Of a stretch of 64,000 nt of DNA, positions 45,069-56,840 are shown piece by piece; the stretch's first letter is position 1, and each line of letters opens with the position of its first letter. The translations under genes and the position numbers were made by a program. This DNA is from Hordeum vulgare subsp. vulgare (lineage: Eukaryota > Streptophyta > Magnoliopsida > Poales > Poaceae): assembly GCF_904849725.1 (NCBI RefSeq), contig NC_058524.1, positions 511,174,263 to 511,238,262 of the forward strand, read 5' to 3'. Below the pieces are notes generated by a model. The model worked only from the letters and a program-made list of their open reading frames with translations, searched no databases and was not told the DNA's origin.

Positions 45069-47156
45069 ACTTTCTAGAATAATGATGGGGAAGGAAGACA
45101 AAAAGGGCGTGAAAGGCTCACATCAACGAGGACAATCATAGGTGAGAGAAAACCAAATGATAGATATGATGTGAGGAGTAGGGATTGCCATGCAACGGAT
45201 GCACATATGAGCTAAGGCAAGCTCTCTAATGGAACTAGTGGGGTGCATCCAACTTGTTTGCTCATGAAGACCTAGAGCTCATTTGAGGAGGCTCATCATT
45301 GGAATATGCAAACAAAGTTTTGTAGTGTAAAGGTCCCCACATAGTTATGCATGAATGATAATCTCTATGTAGTACTAATATAACAATGGAGTACGAGTGT
45401 GGATCTTTCAAAAAGGAATTGTAGTGTTGCCCCCTTCTCTCTTTTTATTACTTTTTCTCTTTTTATTTTTACTTTTGTGGCCTCTTTGGATCTTTCTCTT
45501 TATCTCTCATTTTGTCCTCTTTGGGATCTTTTCCTCACTTAAGGGAAACACTCTATTTTTTACAAGAGTAGCAAGAAAAATCTTAACACTTTATAGGAAG
45601 TACTCAACATAAAGAACAATGAAAACTATCATGATGTATGCAAATGTATGCATGTGCCAGTGTAGCAGGATATGCAATGATACTAGCGCGTCATGTAGCA
45701 AAAATAATAAGGGCAAAGCCCAACTAACATGCGGCTCCTCGACCAAGCAAAAGCATGTATGACATGAAGATCAAGTCATGAGATGATGGATGTTGCATGG
45801 CAATGTATCTCGTAAAGGCCACGGAAATGCCTTAATAGGTAGGTATGGTGGCTTTTTTGAGGAAAGATATAATGAGGCTTATGTATGACAGAGTGTATCA
45901 TGTCATGGGTTTGGATGCACCGGCAGAGTTTGCACCAACTCTCAAGATGAGAAAGGGCAATGCACAGTACCGAAGAGGCCAGAAAAATATGGATGGTGGA
46001 AGTGTCAATAATCGAATACTCACATTAGTCCAAAGAACTCATACACTTAATATCGGTAACTCTCTATCTAGTCAGGAAATTCACAAAGAGACAAGCACCC
46101 CGAGGAGGAGTGTTTGGGGGTTTGGTTATCCTTGCGCATCCTCGACCCATGGTAACGTGAGGGTACTCTATATATTCCAACCCCTCCAGAGGTTAGCGTC
46201 AGTTCAATAGCTAGAGTTCTCAACTAATTTTAAATTTTTGAAAAACACACGGATTTCCCAAAATAAGACACCTATCACTAATAGGCTCAATCTCTCAGCA
46301 CCAATAGTTCAAACATTACTCAAATCAATACCTCAAAACTATTGCAAGTTACTAGTATACTTAAATAGCAACCTTAATTACCTACTCATGCAAAACACAC
46401 AACTCAGTGATCCAAAATCAACCTAAATAAATAAATATCTCTTAAAAGAATAATCATTAAAACTAAGAGCTAAGCATGATAGTGGCTATGGAAAGATATA
46501 GAACACACAAAAAGGATAAACATGAAAACTCATGTGGTGTTCTATGTTGGAGTGAAGCATGCTTCTCTCCCAAGAAAAGAAGGATAGGATCCAACTTGTT
46601 ATGAACATCAAGCAAAACTAAAACAAACTATAAATTAAATAGAACTCCCTTCATACGCAACTCATCATAAGCTTATTAGAGTGGTTAGTTCCTTAATAAA
46701 ATAATTTACTCTCTAGTGGAAATAAATATTTTCAGGGAGGTTTTCTGTTTCTCAAGATTGCCAAAAGGTTTTTGCAAAGAAAAAGCAAGCTTAAGCTTTG
46801 CAAAACAATGAAAATGCAAAGCAGGGCAGAATCTGGGAAAAACATACCAGCAGGTAGTAAATAATTGTTTCGTGGCACTTCTGCAACTCAAATGAAAAAA
46901 CTCAGAACTGAAGCCAGAAAGAAAAATAAATAGATCATGCTGCCAAAAAAATTCAGATCAAAAACATGATCTAGTGATTTTAGGCGAATTGTTCTATCAG
47001 GAAGACGGAATCTGTTTCTGGACAGCATGTCACGATTCTTGCACTTTCTTGCAATCGGAGGCTAAAACTTGGCACAAAGCATAAAAATAAAGATACAATG
47101 ATGTTGCTGCGGTAGTAAAAAACATCAAGGCCACTAAAACTGAAAATAAAAACAAA
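45069..47156 (-). other. Element B 3' noncoding interior
   Basis: No gene. The stretch 45400-45560 is the complement of the purine-rich tract found in the S copies, and 45180-45310 matches the complement of about 37890-38040 in layout. Confidence 0.65.
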
Positions 47157-47205
47157 TTGGGTTGCCTTCCAACAAGCGCTTTCTTTTATGCCTTTGAGCT
47201 AGGCA
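47157..47205 (-). promoter_or_regulatory. Element B version of the post-gag hairpin motif
   Basis: On the minus strand it has CCTAGCTC, then AAAGCGCTTGTTGGAAGGC and AACCCAAT, at the same place relative to gag as in S2, S3 and S4. Confidence 0.5.
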
Positions 47206-47221
47206 GAATGCACCGAAAGGA

Positions 47222-48040
47222 TTAAGTTGTATCAGTTGAACCATGATCAAGATCATCAAAAAGTTGTGTAATAGTACAACTAGTATTAAGAGGTCTCTCA
47301 AAGAGATTCTTAGTGGCAACACGTCTAGGAACAAAAGAAAAGGTAGTAAGACCAATTGGAATTTCATTTCTAATTCTATTTAGGAGAGGTACCTCTTCCA
47401 AGGTCTTCATAGTTTCAACACCCTTAGCAATAGGTATACTTGTTTTGGCTTGAGGAACCTTGAGCTTAGGTCCCTCCTTTGCAAGGATTTCTACCTTTTT
47501 AGTCTTGATACAGTATAGAGTATTTCCTAAAGTTTCAATAATATCCTCTATCTTATCAATCCTAGAAGGATCCAAATCATGGGATTTAAGGGTCTCCAAA
47601 GTTTTGCAAATTTTATGCATGGAGTTATCAAGTCTATTTAAGTTCCCTTGAACCCTACGATCTACTTCATTTATTTTACCCATGCTTGGCATCTTTAGAT
47701 CTATATTCTCAAGTTTACTCATAATGTGAGCTAAAGTGATATCATCCTTTATATCAATAATAGGTGGGATTCCAACAAGATTTTCCATAACGTTGAAAGC
47801 CTCCCAAACGGGAGCTTCCAAGAAATTTCCACCTATTGCCGTGTCTAGCACAAACCTATTCCAAGAAGTAATACCAACATAAAAATTCCTAAGAAAAATA
47901 GTGCTGGATTGCTTCTTGGTGGCTCTATCTTGAGAATCATTAATTCTATACCAAGCATCTTTCAAATTTTCTCCACCCCTTTGTTTGAAGGTGATAATCT
48001 CTCCTTCACGTGCAGCACCAAAGGCAAAGGAGTTAGACAT
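47222..48040 (-). CDS. Element B gag-like protein (272 aa)
   Basis: The open frame starts with the ATG at 48040 (MSNSFAFGAAREGE); an extension to 48058 would need a TTG start. The N-terminal part carries the gag signature of Athila-type elements (GGENLKDAWYRI, LRNFYVGIT, LDTAIGGNFLEAP). The rest is lysine-rich with heptad-like spacing around residues 105-170, possibly coiled-coil. No zinc knuckle or protease follows. It lacks the first part of a normal gag, so it is truncated even though its frame is open. Expected role: particle formation. Confidence 0.7.
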   Translation of the reverse strand: MSNSFAFGAAREGEIITFKQRGGENLKDAWYRINDSQDRATKKQSSTIFLRNFYVGITSWNRFVLDTAIGGNFLEAPVWEAFNVMENLVGIPPIIDIKDDITLAHIMSKLENIDLKMPSMGKINEVDRRVQGNLNRLDNSMHKICKTLETLKSHDLDPSRIDKIEDIIETLGNTLYCIKTKKVEILAKEGPKLKVPQAKTSIPIAKGVETMKTLEEVPLLNRIRNEIPIGLTTFSFVPRRVATKNLFERPLNTSCTITQLFDDLDHGSTDTT

Positions 48041-48176
48041 ACTGACAAAACTAAGCAACTAATTTTTTTGTGGTTTTTGGTATAGGACTCTAAAGGAACA
48101 ACTAGCAAGCAAACTAACAAGACTGAAAAACAAAGGTAAAGGATGGTGTGCAACTCCCCTATCTTGAGGACTCGAG

Positions 48177-48194
48177 TCACCAGCAACAGCGCCA
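48177..48194 (-). promoter_or_regulatory. Primer-binding site of element B, degenerate tRNA-Asp type
   Basis: On the minus strand it reads TGGCGCTGTTGCTGGTGA, three differences from the consensus, 11 nt from the LTR end. Confidence 0.7.
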
Positions 48195-48205
48195 GAAACT
48201 TTGCT

Positions 48206-49857
48206 TGATGATGAGGTAATGTATATACTTCTTGCCCCCTCATTGGTTACCCAAGTGCAAGGTTGAGATGTAGTCAACAACAAGTTTCCCTTACACAGGG
48301 ATTGTAAGGTTTATCGAACGAGGAGGACTCCGAGATTCAACACGTAGGTGTCTCCTGTCCTGGTAAGCAGAAGACATGGACCTGCACACACAGCAAATAA
48401 CTTTGCTCCCAACGAGTACAGAGAGGTTGTCAATCTCTCTGCCCTTGTATTTTGCAAAGGATCAAAACACAAGCGGGAATAGTAATGGTGATAGCAACGG
48501 AAAATAAAATAAAGCAGTAAATGATGGAGGTGTGAACAATGATGGAAATATGGACCGGAGTCTCATGATGTTCACTAGTGATTTCTCTCTCCAAAAGACG
48601 GTAAATAGCTATGCGAGGTAAACAAATTACAAACAGGCAATTGACAGAATTCTAAACGCACCGCGATGCTAATCATGCTCATTGATTATTCTGAGGCTCA
48701 AAATAATAGGCAATACACCAAGACAAGTAGACCATTTATTCGTGAGCATCTACTTACTAATCATCCACCTAGCGATATCTATCCAGAACATCCCCCCGGT
48801 ATTAAGTTGTGAGTCCCACCCAAAGTGTAAACTCAAAGCAACGGACAATTGCATTAACGAACTATGCGTAAGGTAAACAATACTTTCAACCACGGTCACA
48901 AGCACTGTTGTTTTCTCCTTGGTGGCAACAGCACATCCCCTAGTCTCATGTTTCTCTCACTCAAGCTAGACATCGAGGGGCATGAACCCACAATCATGCA
49001 TAACGCTCCCTCTTGGAGTTACAATCTACTACTCGGACAAAGTAATAAACGATAACGGAGAACATGCATGAATCACTAAGAAGATAATATAAAAGGATAA
49101 CCAAATATATAACTCACAATAATCTGAACATAATATCATAATCCATCGGATCCCATCAAACTCAACATAGCAATAGCAAGAGGATTACATATATGCCTTG
49201 ATCATGTAGGGCAACTCACAAGGACTAACCTTTGAAGCACAAGATAGGAGAGAAGACATCACATAACTACTGGTCATGGACTCATGGTCCAAGGATGACT
49301 ACTCACGACATGTCCAGGAGGCGTCTATGGTGGTGGAGAAGCTCCCAGAGATCAATCCTCCTTCCGGCACGGTGCCGGGAAGAGGTCTCCTAGCGCTCCC
49401 GATCTCGAAAGCACTGCGGCGGCGGAACAGTGGAGGAATTCGTGATTCTGGATACGATGGAATGGTTTCCTATCGGGAAGGTAAATATAGGCGAAAGGAG
49501 GACACCGGAGGTGGTGGGACCCACCTAGGCGGCCTGGTGGCATGGCCAGGGGCCAGGCCGCGCTAGGAGGTCGCCTGGGCAGGCCCTGGCCCCCCTCTGG
49601 CCCATCTTCGGTGATTCTCGAGCTCCCGACACACTGATTTATATATATTTTTTCTGGAATTTTTGAGGCTTCGGAAAATTGGGTAAAAGCCCCTGCAAAA
49701 AAGACATAAGTAGATAGAAACTAGCATTGGGTGCACTAAGTTAGTAGGTTAGTCCAAATATGTGAAAAATGATATAAAAGTGTTGCAAAACATATAACAA
49801 TGTCACCCAAAAGATCATGGAACAAGCAGAAATTATAGATACATTAGGGATGTATCA
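48206..49857 (-). repeat. 5' LTR of element B (1652 bp)
   Basis: On the minus strand it starts TGATACATCCCTAATG and ends CCTCATCATCA. TATATTTACC near 49490 may be its TATA box, with a GC-rich inverted-repeat block upstream. Its R/U5 keeps the words GTCTACTTGTC, CAATTG and TTCACTAG in the same order as the S LTR. Confidence 0.8.
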
Positions 49858-50141
49858 ACTGGATCTCTTTTACCATGAATAACAATGTCTAGTCGCTGAT
49901 TGTACTTTGGAGGTGCTCTGCGTTTATAATTTGCGGTCTCAGAAAATGCTAGAGAGTCTTCTTGCTTGAAGCTTGAGCCAATCCTATTCCTTCCTTGCAT
50001 CAAAGGGCATCTCCACACAATCCTATAGCCAAAGCTCTTTGTGGATTAAAGCTGAAATATACTAGGTAAAAGTGTTAGTCCAAGAGATAATGTATGTTGT
50101 CCTGAACTATCAAAACCACCAAGGGAGCATATGTGCTTTCA
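49858..50141 (-). repeat. 3' LTR start of a Maximus/SIRE-type Copia
   Basis: On the minus strand the LTR starts TGAAAGCACATATGCTCCC right after the tract AAAAAGGGGGAGAT (50155-50142). This purine tract and LTR start are characteristic of Maximus elements. Element B interrupts it at 49857. Confidence 0.75.
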
Positions 50142-51710
50142 ATCTCCCCCTTTTTGGTAATTGATGACAACATATAATCAAAGCTTCAAATAAGGATGAG
50201 CATTAGAATATGACAGCTTTGAAAGATACATGACTAGTGAAAGCTCCCCCTAAGTGTGTGCAATCCCTTTTTGAAGGATAGTTGCTTTGGACTGCATGGG
50301 CACACAAATGGTAGAAGGACAAGACAAGTCATATAAATATTTGTTATATGCATCAAAACATATGTGAATGAAAGGATTTCCATGTTCACGACTCACTCTT
50401 GCAAACAATATGTGCAAGAAACAAGAGATCATCCTGAACAAGGATATGATGCATATACTTACCTTGAGGTTCTTGAGCATCCTAGCAGTAGGAGTACACT
50501 TAGGAAAATAAATGTTAGATAAGGCAAGAGTACTCTATTTTAAAGATTCAAAGAGATTCAAAAGTACCAAGATATGGAGAAAATATTATTGGATAATCAG
50601 TATGTCTCCAAGAGAACTAAGAACTTTCTCCGCTAAGAATGAATATGTAAGAATTACCTCTCCTCCTGAATCATAGCATGTAGATATTGGGAGTAGGTAG
50701 GGTAAGACAAGTTCAAACCAAAGATAGTGATAAAAAATATCTCAAACAACTTTATCTCTCTCCCCCTTAATATGTAAGGTTTGATACATCACCCCTTAGG
50801 TAGATCTCCCCTTAGGTAGATCTTCCTTTAGGAACATATGTCTCCCCCTATTGATATTTATCCCCCTTATGTGTAAGCTTATTGGTGATATTTCTCCCCC
50901 TTTATTGGAAGCATTGATATTTCTCCCCCTTTGACATTAATTGTCGAAAAGGTTAGAGGGAAGGGCTCGTTGAGAGAAAATGGATCCTTGATTTTTGTCC
51001 CTTTGAAAAGGGTTCCTTGAATTCTTCTCCCCCTTAAGTGTGAATAAGAGTTCACTTAAATTTATCCCCCTTATATAGTAGGTAAGGGTTCATTGAGAGT
51101 TATCCCCCTTTAATATGGATAAGAGTTCCTAGAACTATCGCCCCCTGTGTTAGGGATCCTAGATGTTTTCTCCCTCTTATATTGTGGGATCATTGTGGTT
51201 GCCTCACCCTAGAGAAGATTTATTTCCCTTGATTTTTTGCTAAAACTAATTTTGTTTCCCAAAATGTTCAATAAGATCTTAGAAGGTAATTAAACTTGGG
51301 ATGATTGACAATCTTTCTCCCCCATAGGCGAAAGTCCAGAAAGAATTTGAAAATCTTGGGCAGTGGTAATTTTTGGAGTCATCGAGGCAGGATGGTTCGG
51401 TAGAACCGAGAATGTATATAAGACTCTAGAAGAAATCAGTGAGACCAAGTTTTCCAGATCGGGGAATCCGAGTTGCAATGAATATCAACTCTTTAACTCA
51501 AATTTCGAAAGAAGAATTCTGAAGATAGTTTTAAGATACCAATTGTGAAAGAAAGCATAAAATAGTGCCAAATAATATATTTATTTTTGTGTTTTTTTTA
51601 AATATATACATACATATAGATGAGAGTTGAATGGTTCCAAGGAAGTATGCAATGAAAAATGTGAACCATACACGAAACTCCATCTAGATATGGGGCGGTG
51701 ACTAGGTCAC
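50142..51710 (-). mobile_element. 3' interior of the Maximus-type Copia, many purine tracts
   Basis: About 1.6 kb between the lost coding region and the 3' LTR. On the minus strand it contains at least a dozen AAGGGGGAGA-type tracts, densest at 50740-51180. No ORF is supported. It is cut at 51710 by the insertion of S4. Confidence 0.7.
51706..51710. repeat. Target-site duplication GTCAC (left copy)
   Basis: Identical to 58384-58388. Confidence 0.88.
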
Positions 51711-53258
51711 TCATACGTCTCCAACGTATCTATAATTTTTTATGGTTTCATGCTATTATCTTGTCAAACTTTGGATGTTTTGTATGCCTTTTATATATTT
51801 TTGGGGACTAACTTATTAACTCAGTGCCAAGTGCTAGTTCTTGTTTTTTCCATGTTTTTGACCCCTTTCAGAGGAGATTTTGAAACGGAGTCCAAACGGA
51901 AGAAAATCCCCGAAAAGATTTTTTTTGGAACGGAAGAAGATCGGAGAACTTGAGAGCCAAGCCAGAAGAGCCCCAGGGACCCCACAAGCCCCCACCCTGC
52001 AACCAGGGGGCGTGCCATCCAGGCTTGTGGGCCCCCTGGAGGTCCCCTGACCTAGATCTTTTGCCTATATAATCCCAAAAATTCCAGAAAAAATCAAGAG
52101 ATCATCGCAATCGCTTTTCCGCCGCCGCAAGCTTCTGTATCCGCAAGATCCCATCTGGGCACGTCCTGGTGCCCTGTCGGAGGGAGGATTCAGACATGGA
52201 GGGCTTCTCCATCAACACCATGACCTCTCCGATGATGTGTGAGTAGTTCACCACAGACCTACGGGTCCATAGCTAGTAACTAGATGGCTTCTTCTCTCTC
52301 TTGGATCTTCAATACAAAGTTCACCATGATCTTCATGGAGATCTATCCGATGTAATCTTCTTTTGCGGTGTGTTTGTCGAGATTCGATGAATTGTGGATT
52401 TATGATCAGATTATCTATGAATCTTATTTGAGTTTCTTCTGATCTCTCTTATGCATGATTTCATATCCTTGTAATTCTCTTCGAGTTGTGGGTTTGGTCT
52501 GGCCAACTAGATCTATGATTCTTGCAATGGGAGAAGTGCTTGGTTTTGGGTTCATACCATGCGATGACCTCACCCAGTGACAGAAGGGGTAGAGAGGCAC
52601 GCATCGTGTTGTTGCCATCAAGGGTAAAAAGATGGGGTTTTCATCATTGGTTTGAGATTATCCCTCTACATCATGTCATCTTGCTTAAAGCGTTACTCTG
52701 TTCGTCATGAACTCAATACACTAGATGCATGCTGGCTAGTGGTCGATGTGTGGAGTAATAGTAGTAGATGCAGAAAGTATCGGTCTACTTGTCTCGGACG
52801 TGATGCCTATATGTATGATCATTGCTTTAGATATCGTCATGACTTTGCATGGTTCTATCAATTGCTCGACAATAATTTGTTCACCCACCGTAATACTTGC
52901 TATTTTGAGAGAAGCCTCTAGTGAACACTATGGCCCCCAGGGTCTACTCCACACCATATTTTCAGCCTTACACTTTTTACTTCATTGCACTTTCCGCCTT
53001 CAGATCTCACTTTGCAAACAGTCTTGAAGGGATTGACAACCCCTTTGAAGCGTTGGGTGCAAGCTTGTTTGTGTTTGCGCAGGTACTCTGGACTTGACGA
53101 GACCCTCCTTCTGGATCGATACCTTGGTTCTCAAACTGAGGGAAATACTTACTTCTCCTGTGTTGCATCACCCTTTCCTCTTCAAGGGAAGAACCAACAC
53201 AAGCCTAGCCTCTGTCAACGTGTCAACTTCTGGTGTTGTTGTCTGTCGGATAGTAGCA
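51711..53258 (+). repeat. 5' LTR of S4 (1548 bp)
   Basis: Starts TCATACGTCTCC and ends GATAGTAGCA. TATATAAT at 52066-52073. Confidence 0.88.
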
Positions 53259-53265
53259 GAATTTC

Positions 53266-53283
53266 TGGCGTCGTTGCCGGGGA
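53266..53283 (+). promoter_or_regulatory. Primer-binding site of S4, tRNA-Asp type
   Basis: TGGCGTCGTTGCCGGGGA, one mismatch to the consensus, 8 nt after the LTR end. Confidence 0.85.
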
Positions 53284-53473
53284 GGAAGATCAAGTCAAGA
53301 ACTCATCCAAGTAAGTGTTGCAAACTCATCTCTTGCGTTTACTTTGTTTGCGAGTTGCCTCTCGTTTTCCTCTCCCCACTTCACCAATTTGCCTTTCTCA
53401 TTTGCCTTTCATTTGCTTGTGTGCTATGTGCCTTCAATATGCTTGCATCTTCGCTTGCTGAAAATCTAGTGAT

Positions 53474-54127
53474 ATGGATCCTCACCCACTTGCTAATCTC
53501 TTTAAGAGATCCACTTATGTGGAACCAATTGCTAGTGAGTTGAGTGCACTTGACTTTCTCTATGGAGTTTTGATTGAGAAGCGTGAATCTGAAAATAGTG
53601 ATGAAGAAATTTATGAAATGATTCATGAGGTCTCCTTGAATGAAAAGCATGATTGCAATGATTTCATTATAAATTCTATTAATGACAATCATGCTAAAAA
53701 TATGCAAAACCCTAAGCTTGGGGAGGCTAGTTTTGTTATGTCCACTATATGTTGCAATGATATTTGCAATAATATTGAAAGTGGGTTTGGAGAAGTCATG
53801 ACTTTAGTTGATGATAATCCCACTATTTTTGAAGAGCGTCAACTTTGCATGCATGTGGATCATGAAAAGAATATCCTTTGTGATAGCTATTTTGTTGAAT
53901 TTGATTATGATCCCACATGTAATTGCTACGAGAGAGGAAAATATTGTGGTAAAAACTTTCATGTTACCTAATTACATCTTGTTATGTGGAGATTGCTATT
54001 GTCTCTTTCTTCTTCCTTGCATATGGCAACTATTGGTTGTCTTGACAATCTGTTTTCCTATAAAATGCCTATGCATAGGAAGTATGTTAGACTTAGATGT
54101 GATTCTATCGCTTTTATGCCTAGCTAA
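53474..54127 (+). pseudogene. S4 cysteine-rich ORF with hydrophobic C-terminus
   Basis: The ATG at 53474 starts MDPHPLANLF. The frame is open for 165 codons to a TAA at 53969-53971, then continues in the same register for 51 more codons to a TAA at 54125-54127, directly before the family's double hairpin. The first part is acidic with cysteine clusters (STICCNDICNN, later TCNCYERGKYC). The part after the first stop contains a hydrophobic leucine/serine-rich run that could span a membrane, then a basic stretch (PMHRKYVRLR). It lies where S2 and S3 have gag but shares no gag motif. Similar TE-linked ORFs of unknown function are, as I remember, frequent in wheat annotations. Role unknown; the first stop may be a mutation in this copy. 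Confidence 0.6.
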
Positions 54128-54172
54128 GGGCGTTAAACAATAGCGCTATTTGGGAGGCAACCAATGAATTTA
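54119..54172 (+). promoter_or_regulatory. Conserved double hairpin (S4)
   Basis: GGGCGTTAAACAATAGCGC and TTTGGGAGGCAACCAA correspond to the pairs in S2 and S3; one C is missing in the second stem. Confidence 0.5.
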
Positions 54173-56840
54173 TCTCTTTTTCTGTTTTGTTGCGTCCACA
54201 CCATCATAATTCTATTGTGATTGTGTTTTTTTTTGTTTCTTTTTGTGTTTGAGCCAAGCAAAACCTTTATGACTAGTCTTGGTAATGGTTGTTTGATCCT
54301 GCTGGAAAAAGACAGAAACTTTTCGCTCACGAGATGATTTTTCATTTTTATTCAGAAAGAGATTTTGAGTTGATTCTTTTTGCTGCTCGTTGATATTCCT
54401 TTTTCCCAGGCAGTCGTAATTTGTCAGATTTTTTGAGGTACATAAGTATACGAAGTATACAGATTGCTACAGACTGGTCTGTTTTTGACAGATTCTGTTT
54501 TTGTTGAGTTGGTTGCTTGTTTTAATGAAACTATGGTTAGTATCGGGGGGGTACTAGCCATGGAAAAGTGAGAATACAGTAGCCCAATACCAATATAGAT
54601 AGAATTCAAGTTTGCTACAGTACCAAAAGAAGTGGTAGTTTGTTTTCTTGTACTAATGTTATCACAAGTTTCTGTTTAAGTTTTGTGTTGTGAAGTTTTC
54701 AAGTTTTGGGTGATGTTCTCATGGACAAAGAGATAAGGAGTGGAAAGAGCTCAAGATTGGGGATTCCCAAGGCATCCCAAGCCAAATTCAAGGACACCAA
54801 AAAGCCTAAGCTTGGGGATGCCCCGGGAAGGCATCCCCTCTTTCGTCTTCAATCCATCGGTAACATTACTTGGAGCTATATTTTTATTCACCACATGATA
54901 TGTGTTTTGCTTGGAGCGTCTTGTATCTTAGGAGTCTTTCATTTTTGTTGTGTCAAAATCATCCTTGCTGCACACCTTTTTGAGAGAGATAGACATGCAC
55001 TCATCGTGATTTTTCTAGAATGCTCATAGTGCTTCACTTATATCTTTTGAGCTAGATACTTTTGCTCTAATGCTTCACTTATATCTTTTGAGCTAGATAC
55101 TTTTGCTCTAGTGCTTCACTTATATCTTTTAGAGCACGGCGGTGCATGATTTGGTAGTTGGCTTATGCTATGAAAGTAGTCCCAAATGTGCTAGGTACCC
55201 AAAGAGGTTGCAAAAACCTCCATCTTCATGTGCATTGAGTAGAAAGAGAAGTTTCGATTCCTCTCAATTAGTTTTGAGACATGGATTCAGTAATATTGAG
55301 AGTTATGTTAGTAGGGTGTTGTGAATCTAGAAATACTTGTGTTGGAGATAATGATTCCCGTAGCATGCACATATGGTGAACCGCTATGTTAGGATGTCGA
55401 AGCATAATTGATCTATTGATTGTCATCCTTTGTGTTGAGGTCGGGATCGCGCGATGGTTTACACCTACAACCCTTTCCCTCGGAGTATGCGTTTAGCGCT
55501 TTGTTTCGATTACTAATAAAAACTTTCGCAATAAGTATGTGAGTTCTTCATGACTAATGTGAGTCCATGGTATAGATGCACTTTCACCTTCCACCATTGC
55601 TAGCCTCTCTAGTGTCGCGCAATTCTCGTCGGTGCACAAACCCACCAAATTCCTTCCTCAAAACAGCCACCATACCTACCTACTATGGCATTTTCATAGC
55701 CATTCCGAGATATATTGCCATGCAACTCCCACTGTTTCGTCTCATGACTTGCGCCGTCACTCTCATATTGCCATTGCATGATCGTAAGATAGCTAGCGAG
55801 ATGTTCTCAACGTCATACGCCATGCTAGATCGTTGCACATCCCGGTACACTGCCAAAGGCATTTCCTATGGAGTCATCATCATTGTGATCTTCGAGCTGT
55901 GAGTAAATAAAAGTGTGATGATCATCATTATTAGAGCATTGTCCCATGTGAAGAAATAAAAAAAAGAAGCCAAAGAGCCCAAAAACAAAAACAAAAGAGA
56001 AAAGAGAAAATAAAAAAGAGGCCTAAGAGCCCAAATGAAAAAAAAGAGAAAAAGAGAGAAGGGACAATGCTACTATCTTTTTCCACACTTGTGCTTCATG
56101 ATAGCACCATGTTCTTCATGATTGAGAGCTTCTTGCTTTGTCACTACCATATGCTAGTGGGAATCTTCATTATATAACTTGGCTTGTATATTTCAATGAT
56201 GGGCTTCCTCAAAATTGCCCTAGGTCTTCGTGAGCAAGCAAGTTAGATGCACACCCACTAGTTTTCCTTTTGAGCTTTCACATACTTATAGCTCTAGTGC
56301 ATCTCTTGTATGGCAATCCCTACTCATTCACATTGATATCTATTAATGGGCATCTTCATAGCCTATTAATACGCCGAGTCAATGTGACCATCTCCTCCTT
56401 TTTGTCTCACAACCACCACCACACTCTATTCCACCTATAGTGCTATATCCATGGCCCGCGCTCATGTATTGCGTGATAGTTATAAAAAGTTTGAGAAAGT
56501 AAGAGTGCGAAAGCAATTACTTGGCCAATTCCGGGGTTGTGCATGATTTACATTAGTTGTGTGAGGATGATGGAGCATAGCCAGACTATATGATTTTGTA
56601 GGGATAACCTTCTTTAGCCTTGTTATTTTGAAAGGTCATGATTACTTTGCTAGTTTGCTTGAAGTATTACTGTTTCCATGTCAATAGCAAACTATTGTTT
56701 TGAATCTTACGGATCTGAACATTCATGTCACGTGAAAGAAGTTGCAAAGCACAACTATGCTAGGTAGATTTCCACATCAAAAATTCATTCTTTATCACTT
56801 CCCTACTCGAGGACGAGCAGGAGTTAAGCTTGGGGATTCT
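54173..56840 (+). other. S4 3' noncoding interior
   Basis: No gene. ACAGACTGGTCTGT at 54469-54482, preceded by GTATACGAAGTATAC; perfect GGGGATGCC hairpin at 54814-54838; a short tandem duplication of a CTTCACTTATATCTTTTGAGC-like unit at 55029-55125; purine-rich tract at 55945-56065; AAGCTTGGGGAT before the LTR. Confidence 0.7.
54814..54838 (+). promoter_or_regulatory. Perfect GGGGATGCC hairpin (S4)
   Basis: Identical stem and loop to S2 and S3. Confidence 0.65.

Larger units (their letters stand above)
45069..49857 (-). mobile_element. Reverse-strand Athila-type element B, 3' end missing
   Basis: Read on the minus strand: 5' LTR (49857-48206), tRNA-Asp-like primer site (48194-48177), gag (48040-47222), the conserved GCGC/GGAAGGC hairpin motif and a 3' noncoding interior resembling that of the S family, cut at about 45069 before any 3' LTR. 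No protease, RT or integrase. Its LTR starts TGATACATCCC, so it is a relative of the S family, not a member. Confidence 0.8.

Noticed and set aside
50740..51200. CRISPR-like or satellite array from the repeated TCTCCCCCTT words
   Set aside because: Spacing and flanks are irregular, the genome is a plant, and the words are purine tracts of a Copia element on the other strand.
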